From an uncultured Prevotella sp. (GTDB lineage Bacteria > Bacteroidota > Bacteroidia > Bacteroidales > Bacteroidaceae), in the NCBI GenBank assembly GCA_937916075.1, contig CALGHW010000116.1:1-6461 (forward strand): 6,461 bases of DNA. Direction: 5' to 3'. The notes beneath the pieces were generated by a model, which saw only the letters and a program-made list of their open reading frames with translations, was not told the DNA's origin and did no database searches. Position numbers and translations under genes: made by a program. Below are positions 1 to 6,461 of this stretch, piece after piece (position 1 is the first letter of the stretch; each line of letters opens with the position of its first letter).

Positions 1-3000
1 CAGCCATGCTGGGAACGACTGGAGCAAGAGCCGATATCGTGAAGCCTTATGCTGTGGACTTCAATACGGCGGTCTCCACATCGTCACACGACTTCAAAGT
101 AGGACCGGGATGGGGACATCTCGTGGACAGCTACTTCGACTATGACGACTACGACACCTACTACGCCGAATACAGCTACACAAGCACCGGCGGACGTGAC
201 GGCAGCGGAGCCATCAGCGTGAAGAGCCAGAAGTACATCCACAACAGCTACGACACTGTGTACGACCTGCTCGTCACACCGAAACTGACGGGTACGGCAA
301 GCATCTATGTCAAGAACCGCACCAGCAGTTCGGGCGACATCAAGTTTTTTACCGTGACCTACGAAAACGGCAAATACAAAAAGGGCGACGAGATAACCAT
401 CGAGAAGCCTACTCTCTCGTCGAGCGACTGGACCAAGGTGGACATTCCCGAACAGGAGAATACCTACGTGGGCATCTGGGCCAGCAATGTCATCATTGAC
501 GACTTCGCCGCCGACCAGGCCGACGTGGAACTGAACAAGTCGCTCAAAATCACCAAGAGCACCTTCACCGGTCCTCAATCGGGCAAGGTAGACTGCGCCG
601 AGAACGGCAAATACACAGTCAGCTTCACGGCCATCATCCAGAACACGGGCGACGTGACCTTGACCCAAGGCATGGAAAACTACAGCCTCTCTGTCATCAA
701 CTACAAGAAGGCCGACTCCGCCCTGTACACCAAGCCGCTCGTCAAGACACTGGAGCCAGGCGCTTCCGACACGGTAGACGTGGCGTGCGAGGTGGCTTAC
801 ACCGAGTTCCCCAGCTATACGCGATTCGACGTGAAGGAGAACCTCACCGGCACCTCAGCCTACGGCACATGGGTAACCCCCGTACCGTTTGCCCCCGTAC
901 TCTATCTCCGCGACAACGAAGGACGCATGGACAACGGCTCGAAAAGCTACTCATGGGGCATGACCAACGCCTCCGCACCCAAGCAGTTCACCTTGACCAA
1001 TGAAGGTGCCGCTCCGCTCCACGTGAAGTCTATCACCGTGCCTGACGGATTTGTCACAAGCATCGACAAGCCCTTCACGCTGGCCGCCCACCAGGATACC
1101 ATCTTCACGGTGGACATGGCCTGCACCACGGCTGGCAGCTTCTCGGGTACCGTGACCATCCAGGCCGAAGATGTGGACGACTTCACCTTCCAGGTATCGG
1201 GCACCGTGCTCGACCCCAACAAGTTCTTTGCCAACTTTGAGAATGGCGAGCTGCCCAGCGGCAGCTATCAGGAGGGCGACTGGAGCGTGGCCCAGCGCGA
1301 CTATGCCTCGGCCGAGAACGTATATCTGCTCAGCAACGGCCGACAGAACGGTGACAACAAGTTTATCACCCCGCTGCTCAAAGTGGCCGAGGGCGAGAAG
1401 ATGAGCGTGGATGTGGCCCGCACAGGCTACAACACAGCCGGCGAGGGTGTCTACCTGAACATATACTACTCGACCGACAGAAAGAACTGGACCCTGGCCC
1501 GCAAGATTGAGGCTTCCGAGCTCAATGACAACCGTCCCGTGTACAGCTTCTGGTTCAGCGGACTGAAGACGTTTGAGATTGACAACATCCCGGCCGGCAA
1601 CTACTATATCGGCTTCGGTGCCGGCTATACCAGCATCGACAATATCTATGGATTTGAACCTGTCGCCGTGGCCCACGACTGGGTGGTCAACGATCTGAAA
1701 GTACCCGCCAAGGCCACCGTCAACAACGAGTATACCGCATCGGCCACGCTGAAGAACATCAACAAGACCGACGAGACAGCCGGTTCATACACGGCCACAC
1801 TCTATGTAGACAGCCAGGCCGTAGCCACCGCACCGGCAGTGGACATCCCAGCCGGATTTGGCACCACCTTCCACTTTGCCTACACGCCCCACCTGCCGGG
1901 TGTAGCCAAGACTTACGTGGAATTCAAGAACACGACCGACGGCTATACGGTCACCTCGGACACCATTGACGTGACGGTAGAGGAAGAGAAGGCCTCATCA
2001 TCTGTCACCATCGGCGAGAAGAATGACAACAGAGCCAACGTACCTGTCTATTGGAACTATGCCGACTCCAAAGCTTGGACCGACAACCTGTATGGCCCGG
2101 AGATGCTCAAGAAGTTTGGTCTGAAGGCCGGCTCACAGATTACCTCCATCCATTATACAGGCACTCCCGGAGGCTCCAAGGAATTCAGCGATGTGACGCT
2201 CACCTCCTATGTAGGCATGGTGGACAGCGCCACCTTCGTGGCCGGCCAGAACTTTGAGGAACTGACCAAGGTGGACATCTATGACCATCAGCCCGTCAAC
2301 ATTGTGAGAGGCGAGGAATGGCCCATGGACATCAACCTGCCTGAGCCTATCGTATGGGACGGCACATCTGCCATCCGCGTGATGAACTTTATCGACGGAA
2401 GTGGCAAATATGTCAACATCAACTTCCCGACCGACGGCAACTACAAGACGGCTTATGTCTTCACACGGCAGATAGGCCAGCCGACCACTTATGGCAACAG
2501 CCTCCCCGTGGCCGAGTTTGGCATCAAGACAGAGCCTGTGTACTTCTCGGGCAAAGTGACTTGCGGCGAGACCGCCATCGCCGACGCTGACGTGACGCTG
2601 ACCAGCGGCAACGTCATCTACAACGGCAAGACCGACACGGAGGGTGCATACCGCATCCACGTCATCCAGAACGACAAGAAGTACGCGCTCACCGTCAAGG
2701 CCGACGGATACGTGACTTATACGGACAGCATCGAGGTAGGCAACGGCCTGGAGAAGGACATCGCCCTGCAGGAAGAGGTATACAGCGTCAGTGGCAAGAT
2801 AACCTACCGCAACCTGGCTTTGGCCGGCGCAACCATCAGCCTGACCAACAGCACCGATACCCTCACCGCCACTACCAACGAGGAAGGCAGCTACCGCATC
2901 GAAAGCGTGAAACCTCACGTGAAGTATGCGCTGAAAGCCGCTGCCGACAAGTTTGTGACTTACGAGGCTGCCGACTCCATTGAGATTGTAGCCGACAGCA

Positions 3001-4079
3001 CACTGGCCGACATCGTCTTAGTGAAGGCTCCCGTGAAGGTGTCTGGCAAGGTGACCTACCGGGGTGAGGCCCTCGAAGGTGTCGCCGTCAACCTGACCAC
3101 AGCTCAAGACACCCTTACCGCCACTACCGACGCCAAGGGTGAATACAGCTTTGACAGCGTAGACGCAGACAAGAATTTCGCACTCACCGCTACCCATAAG
3201 CAGTTTGTGACCTATGCGCCGGCTGACTCCGTGGTATTTGCCAACGACAGCATCCTGGCCGACATCCAGCTCTACCGCATTAACGTCAGTGTGAGCGGCA
3301 AGGTGACCTGGGAAGGCACGGCCGTGGCAGGCGCCAAGGTGACACTGACCCGCAACGACGAGGCCACAGAGGCCACTACCGACGAGGACGGACATTATGA
3401 CTTTGCCGACATCGTGCCCGACCTGAGCTATGCCATCACCGTGGCTGCCGACGGATTTGAGCCTTATAGCGAGGCCGACTCTATTGCTGTGGCCGACACT
3501 CTGAAGAACAAGGATATCGAGCTCACCGCCACACCGGTGGCCCTGACCGTTCCCGAGACAGGCCGCACCACCTTCAGCAGTGAGCGTGCCATCGACTTCA
3601 GCAAGACACAGGACATCAAGGCTTATGTGGTGACGGCCGTCAGCGGCAACCACCTCACCATGAAGGAAGTGACAACCGTTCCAGCCCACACGGGTGTCTA
3701 CATCGAAGGCGCAGCCGGCGACTATGCCCTGGCTCCTGTGGCCAAGGCCGACGACGTGGAGAAGAACATGCTCGTAGCCACCGACGCCGACTATACCATC
3801 ACCGACGCCGACCAGGGCAAGGTATGGGCCCTCACGGTAAAGGACGGTCTGGCCGCCTTCACCTCCGAGGTGAACACCACCATCGCCAAGAACCAGGCTT
3901 ACCTGCAGGCCGAGTCGGCAGAAGAGGTCATCTACATCTATGAGGTAGACGGCATCAACGCCCTCCGCATGAACAGCACCGACAGCCTGACACCGAAGTA
4001 CAACCTCGGCGGACAGAAGGTGCCCGCAGGCTATCAGGGTGTCATCATCCTGAACGGCCGAAAGGTGGTGAAGAAATAA
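1..4079 (+). CDS. Large modular cell-surface/secreted protein with carboxypeptidase-regulatory-like repeats (5' end missing)
   Basis: The frame is open to the left edge. The first ATG (base 6) has no signal peptide after it, so the true start lies upstream; residues here count from that ATG. No catalytic domain is visible, so an adhesin, glycan-binding protein or the C-terminal part of a secreted enzyme are all possible. Modules, judged by sequence feel: choice-of-anchor-J-like fold (about 15-173, with a Tyr/Asp-rich stretch at 42-58); CARDB/Ig-like (174-295); Hydin/ASPM-like beta domain (296-404, ending in VSGTVLDP); second choice-of-anchor-J-like fold (407-553); CARDB-like (555-662); adhesin-type beta domain starting SSSVTIGEKNDN (663-844); four carboxypeptidase-regulatory-like repeats (845-1177); and a C-terminal beta domain (1178-1331) starting near TGRTTFSSERAIDF. 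The last 26 residues (1332-1357, YNLGGQKV then NGRKVVKK) resemble the tails of many Bacteroidales exported proteins, some of which are type IX secretion substrates. Export and surface location are inferred; substrate is unknown. A terminator follows the TAA. Confidence 0.85.
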   Translation, partial: AMLGTTGARADIVKPYAVDFNTAVSTSSHDFKVGPGWGHLVDSYFDYDDYDTYYAEYSYTSTGGRDGSGAISVKSQKYIHNSYDTVYDLLVTPKLTGTASIYVKNRTSSSGDIKFFTVTYENGKYKKGDEITIEKPTLSSSDWTKVDIPEQENTYVGIWASNVIIDDFAADQADVELNKSLKITKSTFTGPQSGKVDCAENGKYTVSFTAIIQNTGDVTLTQGMENYSLSVINYKKADSALYTKPLVKTLEPGASDTVDVACEVAYTEFPSYTRFDVKENLTGTSAYGTWVTPVPFAPVLYLRDNEGRMDNGSKSYSWGMTNASAPKQFTLTNEGAAPLHVKSITVPDGFVTSIDKPFTLAAHQDTIFTVDMACTTAGSFSGTVTIQAEDVDDFTFQVSGTVLDPNKFFANFENGELPSGSYQEGDWSVAQRDYASAENVYLLSNGRQNGDNKFITPLLKVAEGEKMSVDVARTGYNTAGEGVYLNIYYSTDRKNWTLARKIEASELNDNRPVYSFWFSGLKTFEIDNIPAGNYYIGFGAGYTSIDNIYGFEPVAVAHDWVVNDLKVPAKATVNNEYTASATLKNINKTDETAGSYTATLYVDSQAVATAPAVDIPAGFGTTFHFAYTPHLPGVAKTYVEFKNTTDGYTVTSDTIDVTVEEEKASSSVTIGEKNDNRANVPVYWNYADSKAWTDNLYGPEMLKKFGLKAGSQITSIHYTGTPGGSKEFSDVTLTSYVGMVDSATFVAGQNFEELTKVDIYDHQPVNIVRGEEWPMDINLPEPIVWDGTSAIRVMNFIDGSGKYVNINFPTDGNYKTAYVFTRQIGQPTTYGNSLPVAEFGIKTEPVYFSGKVTCGETAIADADVTLTSGNVIYNGKTDTEGAYRIHVIQNDKKYALTVKADGYVTYTDSIEVGNGLEKDIALQEEVYSVSGKITYRNLALAGATISLTNSTDTLTATTNEEGSYRIESVKPHVKYALKAAADKFVTYEAADSIEIVADSTLADIVLVKAPVKVSGKVTYRGEALEGVAVNLTTAQDTLTATTDAKGEYSFDSVDADKNFALTATHKQFVTYAPADSVVFANDSILADIQLYRINVSVSGKVTWEGTAVAGAKVTLTRNDEATEATTDEDGHYDFADIVPDLSYAITVAADGFEPYSEADSIAVADTLKNKDIELTATPVALTVPETGRTTFSSERAIDFSKTQDIKAYVVTAVSGNHLTMKEVTTVPAHTGVYIEGAAGDYALAPVAKADDVEKNMLVATDADYTITDADQGKVWALTVKDGLAAFTSEVNTTIAKNQAYLQAESAEEVIYIYEVDGINALRMNSTDSLTPKYNLGGQKVPAGYQGVIILNGRKVVKK
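2538..3536 (+). repeat. Four tandem carboxypeptidase-regulatory-like (TTR/CNA-B-like) protein repeats
   Basis: Four consecutive copies inside the surface protein lie at residues 845-924, 925-1008, 1009-1091 and 1092-1177. Each opens with (V/F)SGK(V/I)T, continues with an A-(G/D)-A-x-(V/I)-x-L-T strand, has a (T/A)T(D/N)xxGxYxx turn, then a YAL/FAL strand, a (D/K)xFVTY-type strand and a final 'DI-L' strand. The Asp/Asn of the central turn falls at residues 877, 958, 1042 and 1126, giving periods of 81, 84 and 84 residues. Copies 2 and 3 share DTLTATT exactly and are similar at the DNA level there (around 2856 and 3108), which suggests duplication within the gene. Such domains are usually stalk-like beta-sandwich spacers in exported Bacteroidetes proteins, including the N-terminal part of SusC-type transporters; a spacer role here is inferred. 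Confidence 0.85.
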
Positions 4080-4100
4080 CATCCAATGAAAAAAACGACA

Positions 4101-4119
4101 ATATCCGGCTAAAGGATAT
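4101..4119 (+). other. Small hairpin just after the surface-protein gene
   Basis: ATATCC and GGATAT form a perfect 6-bp stem around the 7-base loop GGCTAAA, 21 bases after the stop codon. It has no T-run after it, so it is not a terminator by itself. It could protect the mRNA 3' end or be chance; the stem is mostly A-T. Confidence 0.35.
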
Positions 4120-4134
4120 GTCTCCAAGAGAACT

Positions 4135-4173
4135 GAAGGCGCACCTCATTTATTGGGGTACGCCTTCTTTTGT
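4135..4173 (+). terminator. Rho-independent terminator of the surface-protein gene
   Basis: Left arm 4135-4147 (GAAGGCGCACCTC) pairs with right arm 4155-4167 (GGGGTACGCCTTC) around the 7-base loop ATTTATT. Of 13 positions, 11 are Watson-Crick, one is a G-T wobble and one is a C/A mismatch. The stem is followed at once by TTTTGT. It lies 55 bases beyond the TAA of the upstream gene. No A-run precedes the left arm, so it should act mainly on plus-strand transcription. It separates the surface-protein gene from the PLP-enzyme operon. Confidence 0.85.
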
Positions 4174-4177
4174 ATCC

Positions 4178-4210
4178 ATACCTAAGCCCGCCATACAATT
4201 TTATAGGTAT
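4178..4210. promoter_or_regulatory. 7-bp inverted repeat upstream of the operon promoter
   Basis: ATACCTA (4178-4184) and TAGGTAT (4204-4210) are perfect reverse complements separated by 19 bases. A CCATAC direct repeat (4176-4181 and 4191-4196) overlaps it. The pair ends 29 bases upstream of the -7 element, where an activator or repressor site would be plausible. No known operator is recognised, and a 7-bp match can arise by chance in AT-rich DNA. Confidence 0.3.
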
Positions 4211-4239
4211 ATTCACTTCCCTAAATCGGATTTTTGCAC

Positions 4240-4248
4240 TAACTTTGC
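4240..4248 (+). promoter_or_regulatory. Bacteroidetes-type -7 promoter element for the PLP-enzyme operon
   Basis: TAACTTTGC matches the Bacteroidetes primary-sigma -7 consensus TAnnTTTG exactly. No good TTTG -33 element sits about 20 bases upstream (the sequence there is near CTTCC); the TTTTTG at 4231-4236 is too close to serve. Transcription would begin a few bases downstream, leaving a leader of roughly 30 bases before the ATG at 4287. That is too short for a SAM-type riboswitch. Confidence 0.65.
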
Positions 4249-4286
4249 ATCCAGAAAAACAATAGAGACAAGAATATACCAATAAG

Positions 4287-5462
4287 ATGAAAAAACAGAC
4301 ACTTGCCATCGACACTCCTTTCCAGAGCAGAGATGCCTATGGCTCACTGAGCATGCCCGTCTACCACACGGCAGCCTACGAGTTTGACACTGCGGCCGAC
4401 ATGGCCGACGCCTTTACCGGACGCGTCGTGGCTCCCGACTATTCGAGAGTGATGAACCCCACGGTAACTTATTTTGAGAACAAGGTGACCGCCATTACGG
4501 GCGCCGCCGACACCATAGCCTTCAGCTCTGGCATGGCCGCCATCAGCAACACCCTGTTGGCCCTGGCCTCGGCCGGCAAGAACATCGTCACCTCACGCCA
4601 TATGTTTGGCAACACGTTTGCCCTCATCACCGAGTCACTGAAACGCTTCGGTGTGGAAGCCCGCCTGTGTGACCTGACCAACATCGAGGAGGTGCGTCAG
4701 GCCGTGGACGACAACACCTGCGCCTTGTTTCTGGAAATCATCACCAACCCGCAGCTCGAGGTGGCCGACCTGAAGGCCCTGGCCGACGTGGCCCACAAGA
4801 AGAATGTGCCCTTGGTGGCCGACACGACCATCATCCCCTTCACGGAGTTCAACTCCCACCAGTTGGGTGTGGACATCGAGGTGGTGTCGAGCACCAAATA
4901 CCTGTCGGGCGGCGCCACCACTTTAGGAGGCCTGGTCATCGACTATGGCACAACCGAAGGCTTCGACAAGAAGATGCGCACCGAGATGCTCTTCAACTTC
5001 GGAGCCTACATGACTCCGCATGTGGCCTATATGCAGAGCCTGGGTCTGGAGACACTCAACGCGCGCTACCGGGTACAGAGTGCCAACGCTCTCTACCTGG
5101 CCCAAAAACTGCTGACCCTGCCGCAAATCAAGAAGGTGGGCTATGTGGGACTGGAGGACAATCCTTACCACACACTGGCACGGCGACAGTTTGGTCACAC
5201 GGCAGGAGCCATGATCACCATCGACCTGGAAAGCAAAGAGGCCTGCTACCGGCTCATCAACAACCTCAAGCTGGTGCGCCGCGCCACCAACCTCTTTGAC
5301 AACAAGACCTTGGCCATCCATCCGGCCAGCACCATCTTCGGCAACTTCAACGACGAGGAGCGTGCCGCCATGGACGTGCTCGACACCACCATCCGCCTCT
5401 CGGTGGGCCTGGAAGATATGGACGATATTTTCAATGACATCAAACAAAGTGTGGAGGGCTGA
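4287..5462 (+). CDS. Cys/Met-metabolism PLP-dependent enzyme, O-acetyl/succinylhomoserine sulfhydrylase or cystathionine gamma-synthase type
   Basis: A complete 391-residue cytoplasmic fold-type I PLP enzyme that should make homocysteine (with sulfide) or cystathionine (with cysteine) from an activated homoserine, on the way to methionine. Visible family residues: Y52 and R54 (YSRVMNPT, phosphate contacts across the dimer), SSGMAA at 80-85, D179 (pyridine nitrogen), SSTKYLSGG with the PLP lysine K204, HPAST at 345-349 and R370 (IRLSVGLED, substrate carboxylate). These run at a steady +6 offset from recalled E. coli MetB numbering up to the lysine. K340 in NLFDNKTL stands where MetB has its substrate-specific Glu, as in MetY/MetZ, and the length suits MetZ better than the longer MetY. 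The Cys of methionine gamma-lyase is replaced by N109. Oddities: F107 replaces the common active-site Tyr, and DTT replaces DNT at 179-181. The ATG follows A-rich leader without a Shine-Dalgarno, typical of Bacteroidetes, and a promoter lies about 40 bases upstream. The exact reaction is uncertain; the family is not. Confidence 0.93.
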   Translation: MKKQTLAIDTPFQSRDAYGSLSMPVYHTAAYEFDTAADMADAFTGRVVAPDYSRVMNPTVTYFENKVTAITGAADTIAFSSGMAAISNTLLALASAGKNIVTSRHMFGNTFALITESLKRFGVEARLCDLTNIEEVRQAVDDNTCALFLEIITNPQLEVADLKALADVAHKKNVPLVADTTIIPFTEFNSHQLGVDIEVVSSTKYLSGGATTLGGLVIDYGTTEGFDKKMRTEMLFNFGAYMTPHVAYMQSLGLETLNARYRVQSANALYLAQKLLTLPQIKKVGYVGLEDNPYHTLARRQFGHTAGAMITIDLESKEACYRLINNLKLVRRATNLFDNKTLAIHPASTIFGNFNDEERAAMDVLDTTIRLSVGLEDMDDIFNDIKQSVEG

Positions 5463-5489
5463 CACCTCCACACTCCAACACAACCCAAT

Positions 5490-6461
5490 ATGTACGACTT
5501 TGACAAAATCATAGACCGCAGCGGCACGGATGCCCTGAAGACCGACGCCCTGCAAGAAAGATACGGCCGGCCCGACCTGCTGCCGCTGTGGGTGGCCGAC
5601 ATGGACTTTGAGACTCCCCACTTCATCACCGACGCCTTGCGCCAACGGCTGGACCACTCGCTCTTTGGCTATACCATGGAGCCACACGACTATTGGCCCA
5701 CCGTCATCCAATGGATAGAGGACCATCACGGATGGAAGGTTGACCCGAACTGGATCAGCTATATTCCCGGCATCGTGAAGGGCATCGGTATGGCCATCAA
5801 CGTGTTTGTGGCCGAGGACGAGAAAGTGATTATCCAGCCACCCGTCTACCACCCGTTCCGGCTCACACCGGAAGGCAACCACCGCCAGGTGGTATACAAC
5901 CCGCTCAAGGAGACTGCCGACGGCAGTTATGAGATGGACTTCGACAACCTGGCACAGGTGTGCGACGACAAGTGCCGCATGCTCATCCTGTCTAATCCGC
6001 ACAACCCGGCCGGCATCTGCTGGAGCGCCGACACCCTGCGCCAACTGGCCCACTTCTGCCACCAGCGCCACATCATCGTGCTCTCCGACGAGATACACTG
6101 CGACATGGCGCTGTGGGGCAACCGACACGTGCCCTTCGCCTCGGTATCGCCCGAGGCGGCCCAATGCAGCATCACCTTTGGCGCGCCGACCAAGACATTC
6201 AATATGGCAGGCATCGTCAGCTCGTATGCCATCGTGCCCGACACCACGTTACGCCGGAAATTCTTCTCATGGCTGCAGGCCAACGAGCTGAACGAGCCTA
6301 CCCTCTTCGCACCTATCGCCACGATAGCGGCCTTCAAGCACGGTGAGCCTTGGCGCAAGGAGATGATTGCCTATATCGAGCACAACGTCGAGTTTGTGGA
6401 AAACTATCTCCGGCAGCATATACCCGCCATCAAGCCATGGCGTCCACAAGCCAGCTTCTTG
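5490..6461 (+). CDS. patB: MalY/PatB-family PLP-dependent C-S beta-lyase (cystathionine beta-lyase type), 3' end missing
   Basis: A fold-type I aminotransferase-like enzyme that splits C-S bonds of cystathionine or cysteine conjugates to pyruvate, ammonia and a thiol; it is expected in the cytoplasm. The start MYDFDKIIDRSGTDALK closely matches the MalY/PatB N-terminus. Further landmarks are LPLWVADMDFETP (32-44), FGYT (59-62), PPVYHPF with the PLP-stacking Tyr Y120, SNPHNPAG (168-175, cofactor Asn N172), SDEIHCD (199-205, D200 for the pyridine nitrogen) and APTKTFNMAG with the Schiff-base lysine K235. The frame is open at the right edge after 324 codons, at the PQASFL segment that in MalY precedes a W-L-D strand. 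About 65 residues are missing, including the C-terminal carboxylate-binding Arg. It starts 27 bases after the previous stop with no terminator or promoter between, so the two genes probably form one operon. The upstream bases are A/C-rich without a Shine-Dalgarno. Cystathionine beta-lyase is the likeliest activity; cysteine desulfhydrase is possible. Confidence 0.92.
   Translation, partial: MYDFDKIIDRSGTDALKTDALQERYGRPDLLPLWVADMDFETPHFITDALRQRLDHSLFGYTMEPHDYWPTVIQWIEDHHGWKVDPNWISYIPGIVKGIGMAINVFVAEDEKVIIQPPVYHPFRLTPEGNHRQVVYNPLKETADGSYEMDFDNLAQVCDDKCRMLILSNPHNPAGICWSADTLRQLAHFCHQRHIIVLSDEIHCDMALWGNRHVPFASVSPEAAQCSITFGAPTKTFNMAGIVSSYAIVPDTTLRRKFFSWLQANELNEPTLFAPIATIAAFKHGEPWRKEMIAYIEHNVEFVENYLRQHIPAIKPWRPQASFL

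Noticed and set aside
4086..4112. Tiny frame MKKTTISG right after the surface-protein gene
   Set aside because: It has only eight codons, ends inside the small hairpin loop and has no promoter of its own. It resembles the first residues of a signal peptide, but nothing homologous follows in any frame to indicate a decayed gene.
3018..4127. Long minus-strand open frame (369 codons) opposite the end of the surface-protein gene
   Set aside because: It mirrors the repeat array and C-terminal domain, has the same low-complexity Val/Gly/His composition, and no recognisable domain or start signal. It is treated as a shadow of biased codon use.
4174..4286. SAM-type or other riboswitch ahead of the sulfur-metabolism operon
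   Set aside because: Downstream of the -7 element only about 30-40 bases remain before the ATG, and no stem-junction structure or conserved riboswitch core is visible there.
4287..5462. Assignment as methionine gamma-lyase
   Set aside because: The active-site Cys typical of that enzyme is Asn109 here, and the adjacent Tyr is Phe107. The K340 region (NLFDNKTL then HPAST) fits sulfhydrylases better.
4923..6164. Long minus-strand open frame (413 codons) across both PLP-enzyme genes
   Set aside because: It is fully antisense to two clearly recognisable enzymes, spans their junction, and encodes a Val/His/Gly/Ala-rich protein with no recognisable motif. Strong third-position G/C bias readily leaves such frames open.

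Overview
The window looks like chromosomal DNA from a GC-rich member of the Bacteroidales, possibly from the Prevotella or Alistipes part of the order. Three things point there: a very large extracellular protein built from beta-sandwich modules and ending in a tail of the Bacteroidales 'LxGQKV...NGRKV' type; a TAnnTTTG-type -7 promoter element (TAACTTTGC) upstream of the second gene; and starts preceded by A/C-rich sequence rather than a Shine-Dalgarno. The coding DNA strongly favours G/C at third positions, while the one intergenic region is AT-rich. No tRNA, rRNA, CRISPR array, insertion sequence or phage gene was seen.

Layout. Bases 1-4079 are the 3' part of one giant plus-strand gene, open at the left edge. 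It encodes a modular cell-surface or secreted protein whose visible 1358 or so residues hold, in order: a choice-of-anchor-J-like lectin fold, a CARDB/Ig-like module, a Hydin/ASPM-like module, a second choice-of-anchor-J-like fold, another CARDB-like module, an adhesin-type beta domain, four tandem carboxypeptidase-regulatory-like (CNA-B/TTR-like) repeats, a C-terminal beta domain and a 26-residue tail. No catalytic domain is visible. Bases 4080-4286 are intergenic and hold a small hairpin, a convincing rho-independent terminator, a 7-bp inverted repeat and a promoter. From 4287 onward comes a two-gene operon: a complete Cys/Met-metabolism PLP enzyme (homoserine-ester sulfhydrylase or cystathionine gamma-synthase family, 391 aa) and, 27 bases later, a MalY/PatB-type C-S beta-lyase that runs off the right edge at residue 324.

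How the genes relate. The surface protein is separated from the PLP pair by a terminator and a new promoter, so it is probably an independent transcription unit. The two PLP enzymes plausibly work together in sulfur amino-acid metabolism. The first would make homocysteine or cystathionine from an activated homoserine. The second would cleave cystathionine or cysteine to release homocysteine or sulfide. Residues around the active site of the first enzyme favour the MetY/MetZ (direct sulfhydrylation) side of the family over MetB. The window appears to be ordinary genome content. The most unusual features are the divergent active-site motifs of the sulfhydrylase-like enzyme and the long tandem modular architecture of the surface protein; I found no clear sign of an undescribed system.
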